Source: Enterobacter cloacae (GTDB lineage: Bacteria > Pseudomonadota > Gammaproteobacteria > Enterobacterales > Enterobacteriaceae). From it: 64,000 bases of DNA. Position numbers and translations under genes: made by a program. Positions 47,780 through 57,407 of this stretch are shown here, in pieces (the stretch's first letter is position 1; every line of letters starts with the position of its first letter). The stretch lies in contig NZ_JAALCJ010000001.1 of NCBI RefSeq assembly GCF_011078175.1, forward strand, positions 372,001-436,000, in the 5' to 3' direction. The notes beneath the pieces were generated by a model. The model ran no database searches. It saw nothing but the letters and a program-made list of their open reading frames with translations, and was not told the origin of the DNA.

Positions 47780-50257
47780 TTATCCCAACAGCCCTTTCAG
47801 CTCCGGCACGCAGGAGCCACAGTTCGTGCCGCAGCGCAGCTTCACGCCCAGGGCTGCGGCAGAATCGCAGCCTTCGGCTATCGCCTTACGTATCGTATTT
47901 TCACCGACGTTAAAGCAGCTACAGATAAGGCGCCCGGGATCGGCACTTTCGCCCGGCCGTTGTCCATGCAGCAGCGCATGACGTTCAGCGAGCTGTACGG
48001 GCGCAGCAGCGAAGGCTTCTTCAATAAACGCATGCGCCAGCGCTGGCAGCGTATGGCCCTCCCAGTAGCCCAGCATCAGCTCACCGTGATGCCAGGCGAG
48101 CACGCTGCTGCGTTCTCCCGTCTGCGCCACCTGTAGCTGCCAGCCCCGACCGCTGGCGTACGCCATGACCCACGACAGCAACGGCTGCTCCCCCGCCACC
48201 GTCAGTCGTGAGGCTTTACGCCACCAGCAGACCGACGGCGGCAGCGCTGGCAGCTCGCGGGCATACAGTTCACCCTGCCAGGCGGGTAGCCAGGGCATGA
48301 TCCTCACCGCGGTTTGTTTACTCTCAGGCTGGCCGGACCAGGCGTCCACCCGTCCTTCCACCAGCGCATTGATCTTTCCCTGCCGGGCGAACTGCGCGTT
48401 CCAGTGCATCGGCGCAAACAGCTCGCCCTCACGCTGCCCGGGTGAAATACGGACTCTGGCAACCATCACTCCCCGCGGGGAGCTTATCCGCGCCAGCTGG
48501 CCGTCCGTCAGCCCAGCCCGCGCCGCATCGGTTGCGCTCGTCTCAACCACCGGCTCGTCGATATGCTGCATCAGACGCGCAACAGACCCCGTGCGCGTCA
48601 TGGTGTGCCACTGATCGCGGATCCGCCCGGTATTCAGTATCAAGGGGTACAATCCGTCAACGCCTGCCCCGTGCGGGGAGGGGTCAACCGGAACAAGCGT
48701 TCTTTGCGGGAAATCACCGGCATGCCACTGATACGGTGCCATCTCGTCCCACGCCTCTCGCGTCAGCGACGCCAGTTCACGCAGGTTTAGCGCCCGTTCG
48801 CCGTTATTTTCAAACGCCGTCAGCGCCGCATGTTCGCAAAATATCTCCTGAGGATGTTCCCAGGCAAAGGCATCGCCATAGCCGAGCTGCTCTGCGATCC
48901 GGGCGATGATCCACCAGTCCGGTCTGGCCTCGCCCGGCGCAGGCAGAAAGGCGCGCTGGCGGGAGATCCGGCGTTCAGAATTGGTTACCGTGCCGTTTTT
49001 CTCGCCCCAGCCCAGGGCAGGAAAACGGATATGGGCAAACCGGCTGGTGTCGGTCTTCTGCACAACCTCAGATACTATAACCAGCGGGCAGGCCGCCAGG
49101 GCCTGGCAGACCGCGTGGCTGTCAGGAAGTGACACGGCAGGGTTAGTGCCCATGATCCACACCGCCTTCACCTCGCCGCGGGCAATGGCGTCAAACAGCT
49201 CCACTGCCATCAGACCCGGGGTCTGCGCCAGCCGTTCCGTTCCCCAGAAACGCGCCACCCGCGCAAGATCGTCCGGCTCAAAGCTCATGTGCGCCGCCAG
49301 CTGATTCGCCAGCCCGCCCACTTCCCGCCCGCCCATGGCGTTTGGCTGTCCGGTCAGCGAAAACGGGCCGCAGCCAGGACGGTTGAACTTCCCGCTGGCA
49401 AGGTGCACGTTAATGATGGCGTTACACTTGTCGCTGCCGCTGGAGGACTGGTTGATCCCCATGGTATAGAGCGTGATCGCGCGTGGCGCGGTGACAAACC
49501 AGTCGTAGAAGGTGCCAATCTCGTCTGAAGGCAGATCGCAAAACGCCGCCACGCGAGAGATCGGCCACTCGCCTCTCCCCTGAATCAGATTGAGTAATCC
49601 CACAAACAGCCCGGCGTCACTACCGGGCTTAAGTGCCAGATGCAGGTCAGCGATATCGCAAGTAGCGGTTTTACGCGGATCGATCGCGACTACTTTCATC
49701 TGTGGATTGTTCTGTTTTGCCTGCGCCAGCCGCTGATACAGCACCGGATGCGTCCAGGCCGCGTTCGAGCCAACGAGTACCACCAGATCGCTGTTTTCCA
49801 CGTCCTCGTAGCTGCACGGCACCACGTCTTCACCGAAGGCGCGCTTATAACCTACCACTGCCGATGACATGCACAGCCGCGAGTTGGTATCAATGTTCGC
49901 CGCCCCGATAAAGCCTTTCATCAGCTTGTTGGCGGCATAGTAATCCTCGGTCAACAGCTGGCCTGAGGCATAAAACGCCACCGCCTGAGGCCCCCATTCG
50001 TGAATGATGTTTCGCAGCCGCTCACCCGCTTCGCCCAGCGCCTGGGGCCACTCCACCTCCAGGCCATCGACAACAGGACGCAGCAGCCTTCCCTGCAACC
50101 CCGTGGTTTCCCCAAGGGCAGTTCCTTTTACGCACAGGCGACCAAAATTCGCAGGATGGGTTTTATCTCCCCGAATACTGATCTTTTCACCGTCTGTGCT
50201 GGCGACCACGCCGCAGCCCACACCGCAGTAAGGGCATGTTGTCCGGGTTTCCGTCAT
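47780..50257 (-). CDS. nasA: Assimilatory nitrate reductase catalytic subunit
   Basis: A 825-residue molybdopterin oxidoreductase that reduces nitrate to nitrite in the cytoplasm for nitrogen assimilation. The N-terminal [4Fe-4S] site is CPYCGVGCGV, with RLCVKG as the fourth ligand region; the MGD domains follow, with molybdenum-ligand cysteine in NTNSRLCMSSAV-like NIDTNSRLCMSSA near residue 130. A C-terminal BFD-type [2Fe-2S] domain, CSCFNVGENTIRKAI ... CGTNCGSC, ends the protein and probably receives electrons from the NasC module. It overlaps nasB by 4 bases. It is the last gene of the nas operon. Confidence 0.94.
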   Translation of the reverse strand: MTETRTTCPYCGVGCGVVASTDGEKISIRGDKTHPANFGRLCVKGTALGETTGLQGRLLRPVVDGLEVEWPQALGEAGERLRNIIHEWGPQAVAFYASGQLLTEDYYAANKLMKGFIGAANIDTNSRLCMSSAVVGYKRAFGEDVVPCSYEDVENSDLVVLVGSNAAWTHPVLYQRLAQAKQNNPQMKVVAIDPRKTATCDIADLHLALKPGSDAGLFVGLLNLIQGRGEWPISRVAAFCDLPSDEIGTFYDWFVTAPRAITLYTMGINQSSSGSDKCNAIINVHLASGKFNRPGCGPFSLTGQPNAMGGREVGGLANQLAAHMSFEPDDLARVARFWGTERLAQTPGLMAVELFDAIARGEVKAVWIMGTNPAVSLPDSHAVCQALAACPLVIVSEVVQKTDTSRFAHIRFPALGWGEKNGTVTNSERRISRQRAFLPAPGEARPDWWIIARIAEQLGYGDAFAWEHPQEIFCEHAALTAFENNGERALNLRELASLTREAWDEMAPYQWHAGDFPQRTLVPVDPSPHGAGVDGLYPLILNTGRIRDQWHTMTRTGSVARLMQHIDEPVVETSATDAARAGLTDGQLARISSPRGVMVARVRISPGQREGELFAPMHWNAQFARQGKINALVEGRVDAWSGQPESKQTAVRIMPWLPAWQGELYARELPALPPSVCWWRKASRLTVAGEQPLLSWVMAYASGRGWQLQVAQTGERSSVLAWHHGELMLGYWEGHTLPALAHAFIEEAFAAAPVQLAERHALLHGQRPGESADPGRLICSCFNVGENTIRKAIAEGCDSAAALGVKLRCGTNCGSCVPELKGLLG

Positions 50258-53200
50258 GAGGCCTCCGCACGCATCACCAGCTCTTCATGTCCTACCCACA
50301 CCTTGCCGTTTTCAATTTTTACCGGCCAGGCACGCACCGCAGGCGCTCCGCTCTCGGCCTGACACCCGTCGCGCAGACGAATACGTTGCTTGTAGAGCGG
50401 CGAGATCACCACCGGTTCTCCCGCCGCATCGCCGAGAATACCGCGCGAAAGCACGTTCGCGCGGCTGCCCGGCTCCAGATCGTCGAGGGCATAAACGGTT
50501 TTACCAAAGCGGAACAGCGCAATCGGCTTGTGCCCAAGATGCGCGCCGATGCCCGCCTGCTCCGGGATCTCGTCGATACCGCAAATTTCCTGCCAACGCT
50601 TGTTCTCCACCCCGTCAGGCGCGTTCACCGCGGTGCGGAATAGCGCCAGGCGATCGGGATCGTTAAGGGTGGTTTGCCACTCGCACTGGTACGTCTCTAC
50701 CACCCGCGCCATCTCCTGTTCCAGCTCGTGAGCGATGCCGAGGCTGTCGTTAAGGATCACCTCGCGCAGATAGTCGAGGCCGCCTTCCAGGTTATCCATC
50801 CAGGTACTGGTGCGTTGCAGGCGATCTGCCGTGCGAATGTAGAACATCAGGAAACGGTCGACGGTGCGGATCAGCGTTTCGTCGTCCAGATCGCTGGCGA
50901 AGAGATCGGCATGGCGCGGTTTCATCCCGCCGTTGCCGCACAGATAGAGGTTCCAGCCTTTGTCCGTGGCAATCACCCCCACGTCTTTGCTCTGCGCCTC
51001 TGCGCACTCACGGGTACAGCCGGAGACCGCCATTTTAATTTTGTGCGGCGCGCGCAGCCCCTTGTAGCGGTGCTCCAGCCTGACCGCGAGGCCGGTGGAA
51101 TCCTGCACGCCGTAGCGGCACCAGGTCGACCCGACGCAGGATTTCACCGTGCGCAGGGATTTCCCGTAAGCGTGTCCGGTCTCAAACCCGGCCTCCACCA
51201 GCGCCTGCCAGATTTCCGGCAACTGTTCGAGCGTGGCGCCAAACAGGTCAATACGCTGCCCGCCGGTAATTTTGCTGTAAAGGCTATAGCGTTTCGCAAT
51301 CTGGCCGATGGCGATTAGCCCGTCGGCGGTCACTTCACCCGCAGGCATCCGCGGGACGATGGAGTAGGTTCCATCCTTCTGAATATTGGCGAAATAACGA
51401 TCGTTGGTATCCTGCAACGGCAGGTGCGTCGGTTTCAGCAGATACTCATTCCAGCAGGAAGCCAGCACGGATCCCACCAGCGGCTTACAGATCTCGCACC
51501 CGTGCCCGTCACCGTATCGGCTGATAAGCTGGTCGAAGGTGCGGATATGGTTGACGCGCACCAGGTGGTAAATTTCCTGACGCGAGTACGGAAAGTGTTC
51601 ACAGATATCCTTTTTCACCTCCACGCCCTGCTCCGCAAGCTGGAACTCCATTACCTGCTTCACCAGCGCGCTACAGCCTCCGCAGCCGGTCGCCGCTTTC
51701 GTGCACTGCTTAATGGCGCCGATATCCGTTGCGCCCGCGCTTACCGCCTGGCAGATATCCCCTTTGCTGACGTTATGACACGAACAGATCTGCGCGCTTT
51801 CCGGCAGCGCCGCCACGCCCAGCGCTTTTGGCGCGCCCCCTGACGACGCGGGTAATATCAGCGTTTCCGGCTCTTTTGGCAGGTTGATGCCGTTAAGCAT
51901 CATCTGCACCAGCGTGGCATATTCGCTGGCATCGCCCACCAGCACGCCACCCAGCAGGGTTTTGCTGTCGTGGCTGACCACGATTTTTTTGTAGATTTGC
52001 TGCGGCCCGTGCGTCCACTGGTAGCTCAGCGCGCCCGGCGTGCGCCCGTGGGCATCGCCAAACGACGCCACATCCACGCCCAGCAGCTTGAGTTTGGTGC
52101 TCATATCCGCACCGGTGAAGCGCTTCTCCTCACCCGCCAGCACGGCGGCGGCCACGCGCGCCATCTGATAGCCCGGAGCCACCAGACCAAAGATTTTCCC
52201 CTCCCACAGCGCGCATTCGCCAATGGCAAGCACGTCCGGATCGGAGGTCTGGCAGTTCTCGTCAATACAGATCCCGCCGCGCTCGCCGATAGCCAGCCCG
52301 CTGCTGCGCGCCAGCGCGTCCTGCGGACGAATACCGGCAGAGAAGACCACCATGTCCGTTTCCAGCTGTTCACCATCGGCAAAACCCAGCACCAGCCCGT
52401 CGTCTGCGGTGGCAATCTCCGTCGTCGATTTACTGGTGTGAACACCTACGCCCAGCGCCTCAATTTTCTTACGCAGCATTGCCGCGCCGTCATTGTCGAG
52501 CTGCACCGCCATTAGATTCGGCGCAAACTCCACCACGTGGGTTTCCAGTCCGAGCTGTTTCAGGGCATTTGCCGCCTCCAGCCCCAGCAGGCCGCCGCCA
52601 ATCACCACGCCGCGGCGAGAGCCGGCCGCATGGGCGGCAATGCTGTCCAAATCGTCAAGGGTGCGATAAACAAAGCAGCCCGGCAGATCGTTGCCCGGAA
52701 CGGGCGGTACGAACGGGTACGAGCCGGTCGCCAGCACCAGCTTGTCCCAGTGTGTCTCATGCCCGCTGGCGGTGCGCACCACGCGCGCATCGCGGTCAAT
52801 AGCGACGATCTGCTGCGAGAGGCGCAGCTCAATGCCGTTATCGGCAAAGAACTCCCCCGCCACCAGCGAGAGCGAGTCCGCGCTGCGTCCGCCAAAATAT
52901 TCCGACAGATGCACGCGGTCATAGGCCGCATAGCGCTCTTCGCCAAAAACAATAATCTGATATTTCTGATGCAAATTGCGGTTAACGCAGTCTTCGAGGA
53001 AATGATGGCCGACCATACCGTGCCCAACCACCACCAGAGTAGGTTTTGTCATAGCGTTCTGTCCTGCAACCTGCGGTTGCGTTGTGAAACGATCGAACAG
53101 CCAGTCCGCGTGGGCGGGCGCAGCCGTTTCCAGTAAATCGGTAAAGGTTGCCGCGCTGCGGCAGTCCCCCAGCAGCAGCACGCCAGCCAGCGCCCCCTGA

Positions 53201-54240
53201 TGGATCAGTAAACGACGATAGTGACGGGTCAGCGGATCCCAGGAGCTCCAGACCACATCGTCCGCCTGCGCCGTCGCGCGCCCCAGGCTAAACAGCTCCA
53301 CGCCGGTCACCTTAAGGCGCACGCCGCTATCGACAAGCGCAAACGGCGCGGTGTCCTCCCCGGCCAGTCGCGCGGCAAGAATATCCGCCTGCGCCAGACA
53401 GGGGGCGACCAGACCAAACGTCTGGCCGTCAATTTCGCAGCACTCGCCGATGGCGTAGATGTTCGGCACAGAGGTTTGCATTTGCTGATCCACCACGATG
53501 CCGCGCGCGCAGCGAATGCCGCTGGCCTGCGCCAGCGCAACGTTGGGCTGCACGCCCGTGGCCAGCACCACGCGCGTGGCGGCGATGCGGCGTCCGTCGA
53601 GCAACGTCACGGCATCGTCAGCGATGGCCGTGATGCCGGAAGCAAGCTCACAGCGCACGCCCCGCGCCGCCAGCGCCTCGTCAAGCAGCAGTCCCGCCTG
53701 CCGATCCAGCTGCTGTTCCATCAGCCAGGGGCCACGATGCAAGAGCGTGACGTTGTCACCCTTGCGCGCCAGCGCTGCCGCAGTCTCCACGCCCAGTACG
53801 CCGCCGCCCAGTACTACCGACGGACCGGAGATGTTCTGAATAGCGCGAGTCTCCGCCAGAGTGCGAAAGGTGAAGACATGCGGTGCATCACCGCCGGGAA
53901 TTGGCGGTACAAAGGGCGTCGAACCGGTGGCAAACACCAGCGCATCCCAGCTCATCGTGCGAGCAGAAGTACGCACTTCCCGCGCGTTCACGTTAACGGC
54001 AATCGCTTTTTCGCCCCGTAGTACCGTCACGCCCCGTGACGTGTACCAGCCTTCATCATGCAGATAAATGTGCTCCGCCTGCTTTTCGCCACCCAGTACA
54101 GGAGAAAGCTGGATGCGGTTGTACGCATGCTCCGGCTCGTCACCGATGACGGTGATAGCGAAACGGCCGGAAGCCCGCCCGGTGAGCGACGCAATCAGCC
54201 GGGTTGCCGCCATTCCATTACCGATAATGACCAATCGCAT
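50254..54240 (-). CDS. nasB: NasC-NasB continuous protein: electron-transfer flavoprotein fused to nitrite reductase
   Basis: A 1328-residue frame made of two modules. Residues 1 to about 395 are an FAD/NAD oxidoreductase (VIIGNGMAATRLIASL, FATGSTPFVPPIPG, AIGECCEIDGQTFG) corresponding to NasC, the electron donor of nitrate reductase. From Met397 (MTKPTLVVVGHGMVGHHFLE) comes a complete NirB/NasB: a second FAD/NAD domain, a BFD [2Fe-2S] segment (CSCHNVSKGDIC near 817), and the siroheme-[4Fe-4S] half with CVGSTWC near 1033 and CTRECAEAQ near 1077. The end, about 1227-1328, is a NirD-like Rieske fold without the Cys-His ligands. In Klebsiella these are described as separate nasC and nasB. No stop or frameshift separates them here, but an AGGA site precedes Met397, so internal initiation is possible. 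Confidence 0.88.
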   Translation of the reverse strand: MRLVIIGNGMAATRLIASLTGRASGRFAITVIGDEPEHAYNRIQLSPVLGGEKQAEHIYLHDEGWYTSRGVTVLRGEKAIAVNVNAREVRTSARTMSWDALVFATGSTPFVPPIPGGDAPHVFTFRTLAETRAIQNISGPSVVLGGGVLGVETAAALARKGDNVTLLHRGPWLMEQQLDRQAGLLLDEALAARGVRCELASGITAIADDAVTLLDGRRIAATRVVLATGVQPNVALAQASGIRCARGIVVDQQMQTSVPNIYAIGECCEIDGQTFGLVAPCLAQADILAARLAGEDTAPFALVDSGVRLKVTGVELFSLGRATAQADDVVWSSWDPLTRHYRRLLIHQGALAGVLLLGDCRSAATFTDLLETAAPAHADWLFDRFTTQPQVAGQNAMTKPTLVVVGHGMVGHHFLEDCVNRNLHQKYQIIVFGEERYAAYDRVHLSEYFGGRSADSLSLVAGEFFADNGIELRLSQQIVAIDRDARVVRTASGHETHWDKLVLATGSYPFVPPVPGNDLPGCFVYRTLDDLDSIAAHAAGSRRGVVIGGGLLGLEAANALKQLGLETHVVEFAPNLMAVQLDNDGAAMLRKKIEALGVGVHTSKSTTEIATADDGLVLGFADGEQLETDMVVFSAGIRPQDALARSSGLAIGERGGICIDENCQTSDPDVLAIGECALWEGKIFGLVAPGYQMARVAAAVLAGEEKRFTGADMSTKLKLLGVDVASFGDAHGRTPGALSYQWTHGPQQIYKKIVVSHDSKTLLGGVLVGDASEYATLVQMMLNGINLPKEPETLILPASSGGAPKALGVAALPESAQICSCHNVSKGDICQAVSAGATDIGAIKQCTKAATGCGGCSALVKQVMEFQLAEQGVEVKKDICEHFPYSRQEIYHLVRVNHIRTFDQLISRYGDGHGCEICKPLVGSVLASCWNEYLLKPTHLPLQDTNDRYFANIQKDGTYSIVPRMPAGEVTADGLIAIGQIAKRYSLYSKITGGQRIDLFGATLEQLPEIWQALVEAGFETGHAYGKSLRTVKSCVGSTWCRYGVQDSTGLAVRLEHRYKGLRAPHKIKMAVSGCTRECAEAQSKDVGVIATDKGWNLYLCGNGGMKPRHADLFASDLDDETLIRTVDRFLMFYIRTADRLQRTSTWMDNLEGGLDYLREVILNDSLGIAHELEQEMARVVETYQCEWQTTLNDPDRLALFRTAVNAPDGVENKRWQEICGIDEIPEQAGIGAHLGHKPIALFRFGKTVYALDDLEPGSRANVLSRGILGDAAGEPVVISPLYKQRIRLRDGCQAESGAPAVRAWPVKIENGKVWVGHEELVMRAEAS

Positions 54241-54252
54241 CGTGCCCCCTCG

Positions 54253-55041
54253 TTACGCCGCTTTCGGCTGTTTTTCATAGAGGAAATGGAGGATCTGCTG
54301 ACGCATATTGTGATAGCGGCTATCGTCCGCCAGCTGCACCCGGTTACGCGGGCGCGGCAGATCGACGCGCAGGATTTCACCCACGGTGGCCGCCGGACCG
54401 TTGGTCATCATCAGCACGCGGTCAGAAAGCAGTACCGCCTCATCCACATCGTGGGTGATAAGCACGATGGTGGTGTTCAACGCCTGCTGGATTTGCATCA
54501 CCGAATCCTGAAGATGGGCGCGCGTCAGCGCATCGAGCGCGCCAAACGGCTCATCCATCAGCAGCACTTTCGGCTTCATCGCCAGCGCCCGGGCGATCCC
54601 GACGCGCTGCTTCATGCCGCCGGAGATCTCCCCGGGGCGCTTATGCAGCGCATGGCCCATCTGCACGCGGTCGAGGTTGTGCTCAATCCACGCTTTGCGC
54701 TCGGCCTTGCTCATGGCGTGACGGAAGACCTGATCCACGGCCAGCGCCACATTATCGAAGCAGGTCAGCCACGGCAGCAGCGAATGGTTCTGAAACACCA
54801 CCGCGCGCTCTGGCCCCGGCCCGGCGATTTCGCGGTTGTCGCAGATCAGCCCGCCTTCCGTCGGCAGCGTGATCCCGGCGATAAGGTTCAGCAGCGTCGA
54901 TTTGCCGCAGCCGGAGTGACCAATCAGACTGACGGTTTCGCCCTCGTGGATATCAAAAGAGACATTTTGCAGCGCCAGAAACTCGCCGCTGGCGGTGGAA
55001 AAACGCTGGCTCACGGCCTGGACCTGGATTAACGGTTTCAT
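54253..55041 (-). CDS. nasD: Nitrate ABC transporter ATP-binding protein
   Basis: A 262-residue ABC ATPase of the nitrate/sulfonate/taurine import type. Walker A is GHSGCGKST, the signature is ISGGMKQRVGIARAL and Walker B is LLMDEPFGALD. It energises nitrate and nitrite uptake with NasE and NasF. The start at 55041 has AAGGAG five bases upstream; the two codons before it are not needed. It lies nine bases after nasE and 12 before nasCB, so the operon is tight. Confidence 0.94.
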   Translation of the reverse strand: MKPLIQVQAVSQRFSTASGEFLALQNVSFDIHEGETVSLIGHSGCGKSTLLNLIAGITLPTEGGLICDNREIAGPGPERAVVFQNHSLLPWLTCFDNVALAVDQVFRHAMSKAERKAWIEHNLDRVQMGHALHKRPGEISGGMKQRVGIARALAMKPKVLLMDEPFGALDALTRAHLQDSVMQIQQALNTTIVLITHDVDEAVLLSDRVLMMTNGPAATVGEILRVDLPRPRNRVQLADDSRYHNMRQQILHFLYEKQPKAA

Positions 55042-55050
55042 GTTCACTCC

Positions 55051-55929
55051 TTATTTTTCCTGCCAGCTAAAGCGACGGGCGATCAGCATCAGCCCCTGCT
55101 CCAGCAGCAACCCGACCACGCCAATGATGACGATGGCGATGAGGATGTTTTCGACGTTGAGGTTGTTCCACTCGTTCCAGATCCAGAAGCCAATGCCTAA
55201 ACCTCCGGTGAGCATCTCGGCGGCGACTATCACCAGCCAGGCAATACCAATGGAGAGGCGTACCCCGGTCAGCACCGCGGGCAGCACGGCGGGAAAAAGA
55301 ATGCGGCGCATGACGGTCCACTCTGAGAGTTGCAGTACGCGGGCCACGTTAAGGTAGTCCTGTGGAATACGGCGCACCCCTTCAGCGGTGTTAATGACCA
55401 TCGGCCAGATGGAGCAGATAAAAATGGTCCAGCTCGACGCGGGCTCCGCTTTCTGGAACAGCAACAGTCCGATAGGCAGCCAGGCCAGCGGGCTGACCGG
55501 ACGCAGGAGCGCGATCAGCGGGTTAAACATGCGTGAAAAGAAGGTGAAGCGGCCAATCAAAAAGCCCAGCGGAATGCCCGCCAGCGCCGCGAGGCCAAAG
55601 CCGATGGCGACGCGCTGCAACGACGCCAGCACGTTCCAGCCAATGCCCATATCGTTTGGCCCGTCGCGATAAAACGGATCGGCAAACAGGGTCATGGCCG
55701 AATCGAGCGTGCTGAGCGGCGTCGGAAAGCCTTTACTGTTTATCGCTGCCAGCTGCCAGAGCAGCACCAGCAGGCCGAGACCGAGCAGCGCCGGGATAAC
55801 GCGCTGTAAAAATGCATTCATCCGACGCGTAAACGCTGGCGCGCGACGGCGAACCTGTAACGGAGGCAGGACAATTACTTCCCCGCTCTCTGACGTCTCT
55901 TGTGGTTTCGTATTTTGCAGATGCTGCAT
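55051..55929 (-). CDS. nasE: Nitrate ABC transporter permease
   Basis: A 292-residue inner-membrane permease (NrtB/SsuC type) with about six helices. The N-terminus is cytoplasmic and basic (RRRAPAFTRRMNAFLQR) before the first helix VIPALLGLGLLVLLWQLA. The EAA-like loop is near YLNVARVLQLSEWTVMRRILFPAVLP. It starts two bases after the nasF stop and works with NasF and NasD for nitrate import. Confidence 0.94.
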   Translation of the reverse strand: MQHLQNTKPQETSESGEVIVLPPLQVRRRAPAFTRRMNAFLQRVIPALLGLGLLVLLWQLAAINSKGFPTPLSTLDSAMTLFADPFYRDGPNDMGIGWNVLASLQRVAIGFGLAALAGIPLGFLIGRFTFFSRMFNPLIALLRPVSPLAWLPIGLLLFQKAEPASSWTIFICSIWPMVINTAEGVRRIPQDYLNVARVLQLSEWTVMRRILFPAVLPAVLTGVRLSIGIAWLVIVAAEMLTGGLGIGFWIWNEWNNLNVENILIAIVIIGVVGLLLEQGLMLIARRFSWQEK

Positions 55930-55931
55930 AC

Positions 55932-57179
55932 TCAGGCCCCTTTACGGTGAATAGCGAAACGGTTGGCGTACCCTTCCGGATCGGTGCCGTTCCAGACGGT
56001 ACCGTCCATCAGGGTGCTGCTGCGATACGGTGATGACGGTGTGGACATGCCGCCTACGGCGGTCGCGGCATCCTGCCAGACGGCGGTCTGGTTAATGCGC
56101 TGCGCGATCCCGGCATAATCCGGCGCGGCTTTAAGCAACCCCCAGCGGCGGAACTGGGTTAAGAACCACATACCGTCGGAGAGATACGGGTAGCTCACGG
56201 CCCCCTCATCGAAGAAACGAATCGGGTGCGCATCCTGCCAGCGTTGACCGACTCCGTTGTCGTACTCACCGAGCATGCGTCCGGTGAGATACTGTTCCTT
56301 GCAGTTCAGCCAGGCGCGGCGCGAAAGGATCTGCGCGGTTTCGCGTTTGTTTTCCGGTGATGCGTCGATCCAGCGCGCGGCTTCCAGCACCGCGCTCACC
56401 AGCGCCCGTGCGGTGTGCGGATTTTTCGCCACCCATTCGCGTCGGGTGCCGAGGATTTTTTCCGGGTGATCGGCCCAGATGGACTGCGACGTGGCGGCGG
56501 TAAACCCGATGCGATCGTTAATCGCCCGCGCGTTCCACGGCTCGCCGACGCAAAACCCGACCATGTTGCCAATGCGCATGTTCATCACCATCTGCGGCGG
56601 CGGCACCACCACGGTGCGCACGTCGTCAAACGGGTTAATCCCCGCGCTGGCCAGCCAGTAGTAGAGCCACATGGCGTGCGTCCCCGTCGGGAAGGTATGC
56701 GCGAAGGTCCAGGTTCCCGGCGCCTGCTGCGCAATCAGCTTTTTCAGCCCGTCGAGGTCACGAACGCCCTTCTCCGCCAGATCGCTGGAGAGCGTAATGG
56801 CCTGACCGTTCTGGTTGAGCGTCATCAGATTCGCCATCGGCTGCGGCTTACCCGCGATCCCGAGTTCGAGGCCGTACAGCAGGCCGTAAAGAATGTGTGC
56901 AGCGTCCAGCTCCCCCGCCACCAGCTTGTCGCGCACCGCCGCCCAGCTCGCTTCTTTGGTAGGTACAATGGTAATGCCGTGTTTTTTATCGAACCCTTTC
57001 AGGGCCGCGATAACCACTGGCGCGCAATCGGTCAGGGGTATAAACCCGACACGCACGGTATCCTGCTCAGGCTTATCTGACCCCGCCGCCCATGCAGCAT
57101 GCATGACACCCGGCAACAGCATCGCACCACTCGCCAGCATGCTGGCCTGCAATAACCGCCGTCTCGACAAATCCGCCAT
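55932..57179 (-). CDS. nasF: Nitrate-binding protein of the ABC transporter
   Basis: A 415-residue periplasmic binding protein (NrtA/SsuA fold). The N-terminus MADLSRRRLLQASMLASGAM carries a twin-arginine motif (SRRRLL), so it is probably exported folded by the Tat system; no lipobox cysteine follows. Binding motifs VGFIPLTDCAPVVIAALKGF and AAHILYGLLYGLELG are typical of nitrate-binding proteins. The start at 57179 has CAGGAG upstream; the frame further upstream overlaps the leader terminator. It is the first structural gene of nasFEDCBA. Confidence 0.93.
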   Translation of the reverse strand: MADLSRRRLLQASMLASGAMLLPGVMHAAWAAGSDKPEQDTVRVGFIPLTDCAPVVIAALKGFDKKHGITIVPTKEASWAAVRDKLVAGELDAAHILYGLLYGLELGIAGKPQPMANLMTLNQNGQAITLSSDLAEKGVRDLDGLKKLIAQQAPGTWTFAHTFPTGTHAMWLYYWLASAGINPFDDVRTVVVPPPQMVMNMRIGNMVGFCVGEPWNARAINDRIGFTAATSQSIWADHPEKILGTRREWVAKNPHTARALVSAVLEAARWIDASPENKRETAQILSRRAWLNCKEQYLTGRMLGEYDNGVGQRWQDAHPIRFFDEGAVSYPYLSDGMWFLTQFRRWGLLKAAPDYAGIAQRINQTAVWQDAATAVGGMSTPSSPYRSSTLMDGTVWNGTDPEGYANRFAIHRKGA

Positions 57180-57240
57180 AATCGCTCCTGATAAAAAGGC
57201 AAAAAAAAACGCCCGACGGTGCTGAAGCACCGCTGGACGC
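57180..57240 (-). terminator. nasF leader terminator, target of NasR antitermination
   Basis: On the minus strand CGGTGC-TTCA-GCACCG with outer CGTCC/GGGCG pairing (57210-57240) is followed by T9 (57201-57209), then the nasF ribosome site. It would stop transcription before nasF. In Klebsiella oxytoca the ANTAR protein NasR, with nitrate or nitrite, suppresses such a leader terminator. Upstream in the leader, about 57251-57279, a hairpin with the loop AACGGC (A at 1, G at 4) fits the ANTAR-recognised hexaloop. Confidence 0.8.
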
Positions 57241-57301
57241 CTTTATCCTGAAGACGCATGCCCCGCCGTTGGCGCATCGTCAAAACTGGTTAATGTTTTA
57301 A

Positions 57302-57317
57302 TGCAAAGGTAATGCCA
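57302..57317 (-). promoter_or_regulatory. Sigma-54 type promoter of the nas operon
   Basis: The minus strand reads TGGCATTACCTTTGCA, a 16-base match to the -24/-12 pattern TGGCAC-N5-TTGCA with one difference in the -24 box. Transcription would start near 57290, about 110 bases before the nasF ATG, leaving room for the leader hairpins. It implies NtrC control by nitrogen limitation, as in Klebsiella. Confidence 0.8.
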
Positions 57318-57407
57318 GCTTTTAATCCCTCGCGTAACGGGGTTTTCGCAAGGAGAGCGCCGTCTGACGCACCTCAATCAGGCATAAAATGCCCACTGAC
57401 CGTGCAA

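Noticed and set aside
50254..54240. Assembly error joining nasC and nasB
   Set aside because: Both modules are intact and in frame with no damaged motif at the junction; an error cannot be excluded without reads but nothing in the sequence suggests one.
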